From Roseomonas sp. (lineage in GTDB: Bacteria; Pseudomonadota; Alphaproteobacteria; Acetobacterales; Acetobacteraceae), in the NCBI GenBank assembly GCA_020249435.1, contig JADCFQ010000007.1, positions 62,001-126,000 on the forward strand: DNA of 64,000 nt. The letters are read 5' to 3'. Position 1 is the stretch's first letter; each line of letters opens with the position of its first letter. Below, piece after piece: positions 1-7,218 of this stretch. Position numbers and translations under genes: made by a program. Below the pieces are notes generated by a model. It was not told the origin of the DNA and made no database searches. It saw nothing but the letters and a program-made list of their open reading frames with translations.

Positions 1-1
1 A

Positions 2-337
2 GCTGGGGTTTTCACGCTTGCGGGGCAGGATGTGGATTTACGGCTCGGCAGTGCGGGCTTCGTGCTGGTGGCGGAAGCCGGGGTTTTCAGCCTTGCCGGG
101 CAGGATGTGGCACTGCTGCTGGCGCGGCGGCTGCTGGCGGAAGCGGGTGTGTTCTCGTTGGCCGGGCAGGATGTGACCTTCGTGCTGCAGACATCGGATG
201 TCGCGGCCTTTGCGCGCGCGCTGCATCGGCACGCGGCCGTGGCGCGGCAGGCTACAGATAAGGCCGTGGCGGCCGCGCAGCTTCAGGCACCCGCGCTGCT
301 GGCGCGGCTTTCGACAAAAGGGGTGGGTAGGCCATGA
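2..337 (+). CDS. Repeat-containing protein, C-terminal part (prophage-like)
   Basis: The reading frame is open from the first bases of the window, so only the C-terminal 111 residues are seen. The visible part contains three near-identical units built on AGVFxLAGQDV, about 17 to 20 residues apart, followed by a variable, mostly basic tail. Such short hydrophobic repeats are seen at the ends of phage and prophage structural or tail-associated proteins, but I do not recognise a family. The stop overlaps the ATG of the next gene (ATGA), so the two are translationally coupled. A shorter start at 32 exists but would cut through the repeat array, so the longer open frame is preferred. Confidence 0.55.
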   Translation, partial: AGVFTLAGQDVDLRLGSAGFVLVAEAGVFSLAGQDVALLLARRLLAEAGVFSLAGQDVTFVLQTSDVAAFARALHRHAAVARQATDKAVAAAQLQAPALLARLSTKGVGRP

Positions 338-621
338 CCGGCATGCAGTATTGGCAAGGGCAGTCCGTGGAATTGAGGGTGATTTTCCTGGGCGTTGATG
401 GGGCGCCGCTGGCCGCCGGCGGCGTGGCCTTCCGGGTGCAAAAGCCGGATAAGAGCCTGCTGAGCGTGACGGCGCAGGCGGACCCTGCGGTGGCCGATCA
501 ATGGGTTGGCTATGTGGTGGCGGACCAGGCCGGCGTTTGGACCGTGAAGGCAAGCTGCACCACGCCGCGCGCCGCCGTGGATCAAAGCAGCTTTACAGTG
601 ATGGCATCCCTGCCCGGCTAG
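334..621 (+). CDS. Small prophage-like protein of unknown function
   Basis: A 95-residue protein whose start overlaps the previous stop by four bases. It is mainly beta-rich, with alternating hydrophobic residues (SVELRVIFLG, VAFRVQK, WVGYVVADQAGVWTVKASC), and looks like a single immunoglobulin-like or head-tail joining fold. The pattern of a value, then a gap, then GVWTVKA resembles small phage proteins carrying Ig-like folds. No catalytic motif is seen. Context (repeat protein upstream, Dam methylase downstream) supports a prophage origin. The function is unknown. Confidence 0.5.
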   Translation: MTGMQYWQGQSVELRVIFLGVDGAPLAAGGVAFRVQKPDKSLLSVTAQADPAVADQWVGYVVADQAGVWTVKASCTTPRAAVDQSSFTVMASLPG

Positions 622-739
622 GCGGGGGTCCTGGCCGCTGTCACGGCCTGGAACCGAGAGAAAGCACCTCTCACGGGAAAACCCGCCCCGCCCGCGCCGG
701 GCCGGCAAAGGGGGGCATACAATATAAGGTGTTACCTGA

Positions 740-1558
740 ATGTTATCGGCTGAACTGACGCCTGCGCGTCCTGCGGTCCCCGTGGCCGCATGGATGGGGG
801 GGAAGAAACTACTCGCGAAGCGGATCATCGAACGAATCGCGGTGATCCCGCACACCACATACGTCGAGCCTTTTATCGGGATGGGTGGCGTTTTCCTGCG
901 CCGGCCTTTCCGGGCGAAGGCTGAGGCCATCAATGACCTGAGTGGCGATGTGGCGAACCTGTTCCGGGTGCTGCAGCGGCACTTTGAGCCCTTCCTGGAT
1001 ATGCTCCGCTGGCGCCTGACGAGCCGGGAGGAATTCCACCGGCTGCTGGCCTTGGAACCGACCAGCCTGACGGATTTGGAACGGGCTGCGCGGTTCATTT
1101 ACCTGCAAAGGATTTCCTGGGGCGGCAAGGTGACGGGGCGGACCTTCCAGGTCAGCCTGACCAATCCCGGCAAATTCAACCTGCCGAGGCTGGTGACGGT
1201 TCTGGAAGAAGTGCATGAACGCCTGGCCGGGGTGGTGATTGAAAACCTGCCTTATGACCAGCTGATCCCGCGTTATGACCGGCCTGAGACGCTGTTCTAC
1301 CTGGACCCGCCTTATTGGGGCTGCGAAGGGGTTTATGGCGCGGAGCTTTTCAGCCGCGATGAATTCACCCGGCTGGCCGATTTGCTGAGGGGTATCAAGG
1401 GGCGGTTTATCCTGTCACTCAATGACCATCCGGGCGTGCGGGCCTGCTTCAAGGGCTTCGAGATGGAGGTGGTGGAGACCACCTACGCCATGGGCTACCG
1501 CACCGGGAAAGAGACGCAGCGCGTGCGAGAGCTGCTGATATCCAACACGGGTAGGTAG
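740..1558 (+). CDS. dam: DNA adenine methyltransferase (Dam/D12 class, phage type)
   Basis: A 272-residue N6-adenine methyltransferase of the D12 (Dam, MT-A70-unrelated) class. Residues 20-22 (GGK) open the SAM region, EPFIGMGG at 43-50 is motif I for S-adenosylmethionine binding, and DPPY at 189-192 is the catalytic motif IV. The order I then IV is that of alpha-class D12 enzymes, and the length fits the family (260-280). The start at 740 has AAGG ten bases upstream and a TACAAT-like -10 just before it. Target recognition cannot be read from the sequence, so GATC is only the family default. No partner restriction enzyme lies nearby, which points to an orphan prophage methylase protecting or regulating phage DNA. 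Confidence 0.88.
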   Translation: MLSAELTPARPAVPVAAWMGGKKLLAKRIIERIAVIPHTTYVEPFIGMGGVFLRRPFRAKAEAINDLSGDVANLFRVLQRHFEPFLDMLRWRLTSREEFHRLLALEPTSLTDLERAARFIYLQRISWGGKVTGRTFQVSLTNPGKFNLPRLVTVLEEVHERLAGVVIENLPYDQLIPRYDRPETLFYLDPPYWGCEGVYGAELFSRDEFTRLADLLRGIKGRFILSLNDHPGVRACFKGFEMEVVETTYAMGYRTGKETQRVRELLISNTGR

Positions 1559-1565
1559 GCGATAG

Positions 1566-1606
1566 GTGGCGCCGTTCCGATTTTTTGGCGCGGCGCCACT
1601 TTTTTT
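1566..1606 (+). terminator. Rho-independent terminator after the Dam gene
   Basis: A perfect 9-bp GC-rich stem (GTGGCGCCG at 1566-1574 pairing with CGGCGCCAC at 1591-1599) is followed directly by seven T at 1600-1606. The loop is 16 bases. It lies eight bases after the methylase stop and separates it from the next promoter. Confidence 0.85.
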
Positions 1607-1607
1607 G

Positions 1608-1639
1608 TTGACGCACGATACACCGCGCGTGTATAGAAT
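1608..1639 (+). promoter_or_regulatory. Promoter with an overlapping operator-like dyad
   Basis: A TTGACG -35 hexamer at 1608-1613 and TATAGA at 1632-1637 are separated by 18 bases, a good sigma-70 promoter. A dyad, ATACAC (1618-1623) and GTGTAT (1629-1634), fills the spacer and overlaps the -10, which is where a repressor would block RNA polymerase. The HTH protein encoded at 2317 is a candidate regulator; that link is inference. Confidence 0.6.
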
Positions 1640-1684
1640 GCGCATCGCAGCGGAATAGTCCGCCGCATGAGGGGGATAGCCCAG

Positions 1685-1951
1685 ATGACCACCGAATTCC
1701 TTATCTGTGACACCGTGAAGAACGAGAAGGTGTGGGTCGCCGCGCCAACCGTGCGTGAAGCGCTTATTAAGCGCGAGAATGAGCTTCGGGCCGAGGCGAC
1801 GCCCAAAACCGACTGGCGCCGCGCCGGTAAGCCGGCCCTCCCCGCCCAGGCCAAGGCCAGCCATCATTCTCAAGGTGACATGCTTGACGTGTCAGTCGCC
1901 GATGTCACCTGCATCGGGTGGAAGCAGTCGGTTGTGAGGGGGGTTCAATGA
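1685..1951 (+). CDS. Small prophage-like protein of unknown function
   Basis: An 88-residue soluble protein beginning MTTEFLICDTVKNEKVWVAA. ATG 1685 is preferred over ATG 1667 because a strong AGGGGG Shine-Dalgarno at 1670-1675 sits nine bases before it. The N-terminal half could form a beta-hairpin and helix; the C-terminal half is rich in Ala, Pro and Lys and probably flexible. Its stop overlaps the next ATG, so it belongs to the small operon driven by the 1608 promoter. No family is recognised. Confidence 0.5.
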   Translation: MTTEFLICDTVKNEKVWVAAPTVREALIKRENELRAEATPKTDWRRAGKPALPAQAKASHHSQGDMLDVSVADVTCIGWKQSVVRGVQ

Positions 1952-2313
1952 CTGAGATGACCATCCCCGCCACCGAAAACCAAGACTGGGGCTTCTGGGG
2001 CACCATGGCGGAACACGCTGCCGCCGCATGGCCAATCGCATCCAAGGCCATTCGAGACGCCACCGATGCCGACCCGCAGCCGGTCCGCGCCTTCCTCGAT
2101 AGCCGCTACGGGCGCCACTTCGCGGATGGGGTGAATTGCCAGATGCATCACGGCGCGAGCCTTCAGGATGCCATCGGCAAGACCACCGCCGAATGGATGG
2201 GCTGGCGCATCACGCGCCGCACCAGCCGCGAAACGGGCATCCCTGCGGGCCTGCCTTATCTGACCGGCTTCGTGAGGAACGAGGCCATCGCGGTAGAAGC
2301 CTTTGAGGAGTAA
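1948..2313 (+). CDS. Hypothetical protein of the prophage-like operon
   Basis: A 121-residue protein. I place the start at ATG 1948 (MTEMTIP), which overlaps the preceding stop as ATGA and has a GTGAGGGGG Shine-Dalgarno just upstream; an in-frame ATG at 1918 lacks this. Central residues (RAFLDSRYGRHFADGV, then AIGKTTAEWMGWRI) suggest a compact helical domain with a conserved Arg-Tyr-Gly-Arg stretch. Proteins with a FLDSRYGRHFAD-type stretch occur in alphaproteobacterial prophages, but no function is known to me. Confidence 0.5.
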   Translation: MTEMTIPATENQDWGFWGTMAEHAAAAWPIASKAIRDATDADPQPVRAFLDSRYGRHFADGVNCQMHHGASLQDAIGKTTAEWMGWRITRRTSRETGIPAGLPYLTGFVRNEAIAVEAFEE

Positions 2314-2316
2314 CGG

Positions 2317-2715
2317 ATGACCCCCTACCGCCTTTTGCTGTTTCGCGTCGGTCTTTCCCAGGCCGAAGCGGCTGCCCTGCACGACGTGCGGCTGGACACG
2401 ATTAAATCGTGGTGTGCTGGCCGGAACCCCGTGCCGGCTGGCGTGATGGCGGAACTCCGCGCCCTACACGCGTTCCAGCGGCGATCGGCTGACGAGGCGC
2501 TGGCGGCGGCGGTAAAGGCGCCTGAGGGTGCAGAGATCGAGCTGGGCTACGCAGTGGATGACGCTGAGGCCCAGACCATCGGCTGGCCCTGCGCCGCCGC
2601 ACAGCACGCGTCCCTGGGCATGGTGGTGGCGCGGCTGGCCAGGCCCGTGCGCATGGTGCCGCGAGGCACCACCCTGGCCACGGCAGCGGCTGCTGATGCT
2701 CATGAGGCGCGGTGA
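2317..2715 (+). CDS. Helix-turn-helix DNA-binding protein
   Basis: A 132-residue protein with an N-terminal helix-turn-helix at about residues 9-40 (VGLSQAEAAALHDVRLDTIKSW), the layout of Cro/C1 or YdaS-like prophage regulators: LSQAEAA as helix 2 and a recognition helix ending in IKSW. The rest is Ala-rich and low in complexity. GAGGAG at 2304-2309 gives a good ribosome binding site. It is the last gene of the small operon and ends just before a strong terminator, so it may autoregulate the promoter at 1608. Its real target is not known. Confidence 0.6.
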   Translation: MTPYRLLLFRVGLSQAEAAALHDVRLDTIKSWCAGRNPVPAGVMAELRALHAFQRRSADEALAAAVKAPEGAEIELGYAVDDAEAQTIGWPCAAAQHASLGMVVARLARPVRMVPRGTTLATAAAADAHEAR

Positions 2716-2737
2716 GGGGGGGAGCGCAGCGGGTATG

Positions 2738-2765
2738 AAAAAGGGGCCTTTGAGGCCTCTTTTTT
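2738..2765 (+). terminator. Rho-independent terminator at the island end
   Basis: A 12-bp stem (AAAAAGGGGCCT with AGGCCTCTTTTT, one G-U wobble) has a TTG loop at 2750-2752 and runs into T2761-2765. It closes the small prophage-like operon and separates it from the GntR regulator. Confidence 0.8.
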
Positions 2766-2766
2766 G

Positions 2767-3516
2767 ATGCTCAAAGACCCGGATGATCAATTGCGGACAG
2801 GGGTGCGGAACCGCTTGTCAATTTGTCCGAAAGGTTCTGGCGCGCTACAGCCAGCCCCCTCGGAAACCCGCCCCACCCGTGCGGAGGGGATCGCCGCTGC
2901 GCTGGCAGAGGCGATTACGCGCGGCGAAATCCCCCCCGGTACGACATTGGAAGAAGAACGCCTGGCGCTGGCCCATGGCGCATCCCGCACCCCGGTGCGC
3001 GAAGCGCTGCGCCTGCTGGTTGCGACCGGCTTGGTGGAGCAACGCCCGCGCCGCGGCGCAGTGGTGGCACGGCCCGAACCGCGGCGCGTGGCTGAGATGT
3101 TCGCCGTGATGGCGGAGCTTGAGGCGATCTGCGCCCGGCTTTGCGCGGAAGCCTTGCCTCGCAAGGAAAAAACTAAATTGAAGGCGCGGCATGAGGCGAT
3201 GGCGCGGCTGGTTTCGGTGCAGGATGTGGCGGGCTATCGCGCGGCCAATGTCGCTTTCCATGAGGCGCTGTATCAGGGTGCAGGCAACGCCTATTTGGCT
3301 GAGCTGGCTGAGGTGACGCGCCGACGCTTGGCCCCATTTCGCGCCGCGCAGCTTGGCGGCAAGGATCGGTTGGCGGCTTCCCATGCGGAACACGGCGCCA
3401 TCATCGCCGCGATTTGCGCGGGCGATGGCGCGGCAGCGGCGGCGGCAATGCGGGCCCATTTGGCGGCGACCGAGGGCAGTCTGGGCGTGATGGCAGGGCG
3501 GGAGGCGCGGTTTTGA
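2767..3516 (+). CDS. GntR family (FCD/FadR) transcriptional regulator
   Basis: A ligand-responsive repressor of the GntR family. The winged helix lies at about residues 38-100, with the recognition part GASRTPVREALRLLVATGLV followed by the PRRGAVVA wing typical of the family. An all-alpha FCD effector domain follows (about 106-235). Metal- and acid-binding His residues are visible in FHEALYQ and SHAEHGAII. The start is uncertain: ATG 2767 lies in the foot of the preceding terminator, and GTG 2803 or TTG 2815 (AGGGG upstream) are plausible alternatives. It lies upstream of, and collinear with, the amidase operon, with an operator-like site between them, so it probably controls that operon. Confidence 0.82.
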   Translation: MLKDPDDQLRTGVRNRLSICPKGSGALQPAPSETRPTRAEGIAAALAEAITRGEIPPGTTLEEERLALAHGASRTPVREALRLLVATGLVEQRPRRGAVVARPEPRRVAEMFAVMAELEAICARLCAEALPRKEKTKLKARHEAMARLVSVQDVAGYRAANVAFHEALYQGAGNAYLAELAEVTRRRLAPFRAAQLGGKDRLAASHAEHGAIIAAICAGDGAAAAAAMRAHLAATEGSLGVMAGREARF

Positions 3517-3554
3517 AACCCGCCGCGCACTTGGGCAAATGCATGGTGGGTCGC

Positions 3555-3585
3555 CCAATTTGTATGCAAAACTGTATACAATTGG
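3555..3585 (+). promoter_or_regulatory. Tandem GntR-type operator in front of the amidase operon
   Basis: CCAATT (3555-3560) and AATTGG (3580-3585) frame two TTGTAT-type boxes, TTGTATGCAA (3560-3569) and CTGTATACAA (3572-3581). TGTATACA is the classic core of sites bound by FCD-type GntR regulators. The block lies 49 bases before the amidase start, a sensible place for repression. It is AT-rich against a GC-rich background. Confidence 0.6.
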
Positions 3586-3634
3586 CGCCGTCAGCCCGCT
3601 TTTCGGGCGGCACGCGGTTTGCGGAAGCGTTGAT

Positions 3635-4987
3635 ATGGATTTGACCATTCTTCCCTTCCAAAAGGCGACGCTGCATGCCGCCTATCATGCTGGGGTAACC
3701 CCACAGGCTGTGATGGCTGAGGCGTTGCGCCGGCTGAAAGCCGCCAATGATCCGGGGATTTTCCTGGATGTAACCCCGCCCGAGTCAATGGCCGCTGCGA
3801 TTAGCGCCCTGCCCGGCTTTGACCCGGTGGCCTATCCGCTTTGGGGGCTGCCGGTGGCGGTGAAGGATAACATTGCGGTCGCGGGCCGGCCCATGACCGC
3901 CGCTTGCCCTGCTTTCAGCCATATCCCAACCGAGGATGCGGAAGCGGTGCGTCGGCTCCGCGCCGCAGGTGCGCTTGTTCTGGGCAAGACCAATCTGGAT
4001 CAATTCGCCACCGGCTTGGTTGGCGTGCGCACACCTTATCCTGTGCCGCGCAATGCCGTGTCGCCCGATCACGTGCCGGGCGGGTCTTCGTCTGGATCGG
4101 CAGTCGCGGTGGCGCGCGGGATTGTGACGCTGTCACTCGGGACCGATACGGCGGGTTCGGGGCGCGTGCCGGCAGCGCTGAATGGGATTGTCGGGCTGAA
4201 GCCGAGCGTCGGCGCGGTCTCCACGCGTGGCGTGGTGCCGGCGTGTCGCAGCCTTGATTGCGTTTCGGTCTTCGCGACGTGTCTTGAAGATGCCTGGGCT
4301 GGCTTTGCTGCCTTGGCCGGTGAGGATCGCGCTGATCCCTTCAGCCGCGCCATCGCTTGGCGGGAAGCTGATGCGGTGCCTCAGCGCATTGCGGTGCCGC
4401 GCGCGGCGGATACGCATTTGGATGATGCGGCGGGGCGCGCGGCTTGGGCGGCGGCGTTGGCCTTGCTGCCTTCGGCCATAGAAGCCGCGATTACCGACAT
4501 GCTGGATGCCGCCAAGCTTTTGTATGAAGGCCCCTGGGTTGCGGAACGCGCGGCGGCCTTTGGCGATTTCGCGCGCGCGCATCCTGGTGCGCTGCATCCC
4601 GTGACGCAAAAAATCATTGATGGCGCAAGTGGTTTCAGCGCCGTGGATGCGTTTCGCGGCATGTATAAGCTTGCTGAATATCGCCGTGTCGCCGAGGATT
4701 TCTTCGCGGCGCATGAGGTGCTGGTGGTGCCCTCCGTGCCGTGTTTCCCGACCTTGGCGGCGCTGGCGGCAGACCCCTTCGCGCCAAATGCGCGGCTGGG
4801 CGTTTATACGAATTTCGTCAATCTGCTTGACCTTGCCGCGCTTGCCGTGCCGGGGCCGAAGCGCCCGGATGGGCTGCCGGCTGGCATTACGCTGATCGGC
4901 CCGCGCGGCAGCGATGCGGCGCTGATGGCGCTCGCGCAGGAATTCACACGCCGTCAGGCAGCAGCAGAGAAGGCCCGCGCCGCATGA
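3635..4987 (+). CDS. atzF: Allophanate hydrolase, amidase domain (AtzF-like)
   Basis: A 450-residue amidase-signature enzyme. Family knowledge: allophanate hydrolase splits allophanate (a urea-derived dicarbamoyl compound) to two CO2 and two ammonia. The Ser-cisSer-Lys triad is visible: Lys in VAVKDNI (77), the serine cluster of GGSSSGSA (151-155) and the nucleophile in GTDTAGSGR (175). I take ATG 3635 (MDLTILP) as start; the frame is open to 3539 but those residues look non-coding. The usual enzyme is about 600 residues with a second domain; here that domain is encoded by the next, overlapping gene. A general amidase is the alternative, but the separate C-terminal domain next door argues for allophanate or a close analogue. 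Confidence 0.8.
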   Translation: MDLTILPFQKATLHAAYHAGVTPQAVMAEALRRLKAANDPGIFLDVTPPESMAAAISALPGFDPVAYPLWGLPVAVKDNIAVAGRPMTAACPAFSHIPTEDAEAVRRLRAAGALVLGKTNLDQFATGLVGVRTPYPVPRNAVSPDHVPGGSSSGSAVAVARGIVTLSLGTDTAGSGRVPAALNGIVGLKPSVGAVSTRGVVPACRSLDCVSVFATCLEDAWAGFAALAGEDRADPFSRAIAWREADAVPQRIAVPRAADTHLDDAAGRAAWAAALALLPSAIEAAITDMLDAAKLLYEGPWVAERAAAFGDFARAHPGALHPVTQKIIDGASGFSAVDAFRGMYKLAEYRRVAEDFFAAHEVLVVPSVPCFPTLAALAADPFAPNARLGVYTNFVNLLDLAALAVPGPKRPDGLPAGITLIGPRGSDAALMALAQEFTRRQAAAEKARAA

Positions 4988-5382
4988 TCGAAATTGTCGT
5001 TGTTGGCGCGCATCTTTCGGGCCTGCCGCTCAATCATGAATTGGTCACTGAAGGTGGCGTGCTGCGTCGCGCCGTGCTGACCGAGCCCTGCTATCGGCTT
5101 TACGCCCTTGCAGGCGGCCCGCCGCGTCGGCCTGGCTTGCTGCGTGTGGCACCTGGCACCGGTGCCGCGATGGCGACCGAGGTTTGGGCCCTGCCCGATG
5201 ATGGCTTTGGCCGCTTTGTGTCGCGCATTCCCGCGCCGCTTGGCATTGGCACGCTGCTTTTGGCCGATGGCAGCCGGCCCAAGGGTTTTCTGGTGGAACC
5301 GGAAGGCTTGCAGGGCGCGGAAGACATTACCCGTTTTGGTGGCTGGCGCGCCTTTATGGCCAGCATCGCAACCCCCGCTTGA
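4984..5382 (+). CDS. Allophanate hydrolase, C-terminal domain as a separate protein
   Basis: A 132-residue protein matching the C-terminal domain of allophanate hydrolase (gamma-glutamylcyclotransferase-like fold). Visible features are the opening IVVVGAHLSGLPLNHELV, then LTEPCYRLYAL, then the glycine-rich PLGIGTLLLADG and the end AEDITRFGGWRAFM, all typical of that domain. It starts in an ATGA overlap with the amidase, so the two are co-translated and probably assemble. In characterised enzymes the domain is fused and is thought to act on the intermediate left by the amidase domain. Here the fusion is broken into two genes; no frameshift is visible, so this looks like a natural split. Confidence 0.75.
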   Translation: MIEIVVVGAHLSGLPLNHELVTEGGVLRRAVLTEPCYRLYALAGGPPRRPGLLRVAPGTGAAMATEVWALPDDGFGRFVSRIPAPLGIGTLLLADGSRPKGFLVEPEGLQGAEDITRFGGWRAFMASIATPA

Positions 5383-5404
5383 GGCTTCAACAAAAGGAGA
5401 ATTC

Positions 5405-6358
5405 ATGATGCAACGTCGTCATCTTTTGGGTGCCATCGCGCTGGCGCCCCTCGCCGCCCCTGCCATTGCACGTGCACAGGCTGCGCGCACGGTGAAGATG
5501 GGATCGCTCCGGCTGATCCATTCCATGACACCGCATTTCTATCAGCGCTTCGCGCCGGCGGGTCTCACGATTGAAATCATCACCTTTGACAGCCCAACCG
5601 ATGGCAAGAATGCGGTGGTGACGCGGAGCGTTGATTTCGGCGGTTTTGGTATCGCTGCCGGCACGCTGGGCGCTGCGGCGGGTGAACCCGTTGTGGTGGT
5701 GGGCGCTTTCTGCAATCGCGGCATGGGCGTGATTGCCAAGGCGGGTTCTGGCATTCGTGACATTGCGGGGCTGCGCGGCAAGCGCGTTGGCATTTGGCCC
5801 GGCTCGACGCAGGAAGTGTTCATCCTGGAGCGGCTCCGCCAGAACGGCATGACGGTGCGTGATATCACCAGCGTGCGTGTGCCCTTTGGTGAAATGCACG
5901 CCATGCTCTCCCGCGGCGATATTGATGCCTATGTGGGCGCGGAACCGGGGCCGGGGCTGTCGCTTTCCTCGGGCGTCGGGGAATTGGTGGAATTCCCCTA
6001 TGGCACTGCCATGGGTGGCCTGAACATGATTTTCGCGACATCCGAGGCGGTGATTGCGCAAGACCCTGCCCTGGTCAGGACCATGCTCGGCATTCATCGC
6101 CGTGCGAGCGAATTCATGATGGCCAATAAGGCAGAGGTGGCGGAGGCGACCGTGCGCGTTCTGGGCGCGCCGCGCGCCGCCGTGGACCGTGCGCTCGCCG
6201 AGAATAATGTCGAATATACCTGGAAGCTTGACGATACGGTGATGACGCAATCCCGCGCTTATGCACAGCAAATGCTGGAAATGCGCCAGATCCGTGCGCT
6301 GCCGAATTTCGACAAATTCCTCAACCCGCGCTTTTCCAACGAAGTCGCAATGTCCTGA
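5405..6358 (+). CDS. ABC transporter substrate-binding protein (NMT1/SsuA-like)
   Basis: A 317-residue periplasmic binding protein. A twin-Arg-like N-terminus (MMQRRHLLGAIALAPLAAP) ends at AIARAQA, a probable signal peptide. The mature part has the NMT1/THI5 layout (KNAVVTRSVDFGGFGIAAG, then GKRVGIWPGSTQEVF and DAYVGAEPGPGLS), which binds small sulfonates, pyrimidines or nitrogenous heterocycles in known relatives. Start 5405 is supported by AAGGAG at 5394-5399; the frame is open to 5108 but overlaps the preceding gene. The permease starts a few bases downstream. The ligand is not deducible, but the operon suggests a nitrogen-rich ureido or amide compound. Confidence 0.82.
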   Translation: MMQRRHLLGAIALAPLAAPAIARAQAARTVKMGSLRLIHSMTPHFYQRFAPAGLTIEIITFDSPTDGKNAVVTRSVDFGGFGIAAGTLGAAAGEPVVVVGAFCNRGMGVIAKAGSGIRDIAGLRGKRVGIWPGSTQEVFILERLRQNGMTVRDITSVRVPFGEMHAMLSRGDIDAYVGAEPGPGLSLSSGVGELVEFPYGTAMGGLNMIFATSEAVIAQDPALVRTMLGIHRRASEFMMANKAEVAEATVRVLGAPRAAVDRALAENNVEYTWKLDDTVMTQSRAYAQQMLEMRQIRALPNFDKFLNPRFSNEVAMS

Positions 6359-6369
6359 GGGTTTGATTG

Positions 6370-7218
6370 ATGAGCGCGAGTGTAGCCGCCGAGGACACGG
6401 CGGAAGGCAAGAAGTCGCGGCGCGGGGGCGTTATCGGGCCGCGGCTCAAGGGGTTTATGCTCGCGCTGGTGGTGCCGCTTCTGCTGTTGTTGGGGTGGCA
6501 TTTGGCGGTGAAGGCGGGGATGACACGGCTTATCCCCTCCCCCGCCGATGTTGCCGAATATATGGTGGATTTCGCGGTTGGCGGCATTTGGGATGATGCC
6601 TTCTCCGCCACACTCCATATCCATTTATTTGCCTCCATGCAGCGGGTTTATGGCGGTTTCGCGCTGGCCGCGCTGGTGGCGGTGCCGCTTGGGTTATTGA
6701 TTGGGCGCAATGAAAAGGTCCGGGCGCTGCTCGATCCCTTTCTGCAATTGATGCGTCCCATTCCGGTCACGGCCTGGCTGCCGCTTTCCATGATCCTGTT
6801 CGGGCTTGGGCCGCGTTCGGCTTTCTTCCTGGTCTTCCTCGGCGCTTTTTATCCCATTCTGCTGAATACGGTGTTTGGCGTGCGCAGCGTGGAAAAGCGC
6901 TTGTTTGAAGCGGCTTCCATGCTGGGCTGTTCCGGCACGGCGCAATTCTTCCGCGTGGTGCTGCCGGCATCACTCCCTTCCATCTTCACTGGGCTGAGGC
7001 TTGGTTTGGGCCTCGCCTGGTTCGTGATTGTGGTAGGCGAGATGACCGGCGTGCCGCAAGGGCTCGGCGCCGTGATCATGGATGGCCGCACGCTGTCGCG
7101 CACCGAATTGGTGATTTGCGGCATGATCGTGATCGGCATTGCCGGTTTCATTTCCGACCGCGTCATTGTTGCCATTATGAACCGTCTGCTGCGCTGGAGC
7201 CCTTCGCACCATGCCTGA
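6370..7218 (+). CDS. ABC transporter permease (SsuC-like)
   Basis: A 282-residue inner-membrane permease of the BPD type. After a short charged N-terminus, about six hydrophobic segments are seen (around residues 31-52, 89-109, 121-145, 151-170, 205-225 and 246-270). The EAA loop that contacts the ATPase is near EAASMLGCSGTAQFFRVVLP. ATG 6370 follows the binding protein stop closely, and the stop overlaps the ATPase start by eight bases. It moves the ligand captured by the 5405 protein into the cytoplasm. Confidence 0.86.
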   Translation: MSASVAAEDTAEGKKSRRGGVIGPRLKGFMLALVVPLLLLLGWHLAVKAGMTRLIPSPADVAEYMVDFAVGGIWDDAFSATLHIHLFASMQRVYGGFALAALVAVPLGLLIGRNEKVRALLDPFLQLMRPIPVTAWLPLSMILFGLGPRSAFFLVFLGAFYPILLNTVFGVRSVEKRLFEAASMLGCSGTAQFFRVVLPASLPSIFTGLRLGLGLAWFVIVVGEMTGVPQGLGAVIMDGRTLSRTELVICGMIVIGIAGFISDRVIVAIMNRLLRWSPSHHA

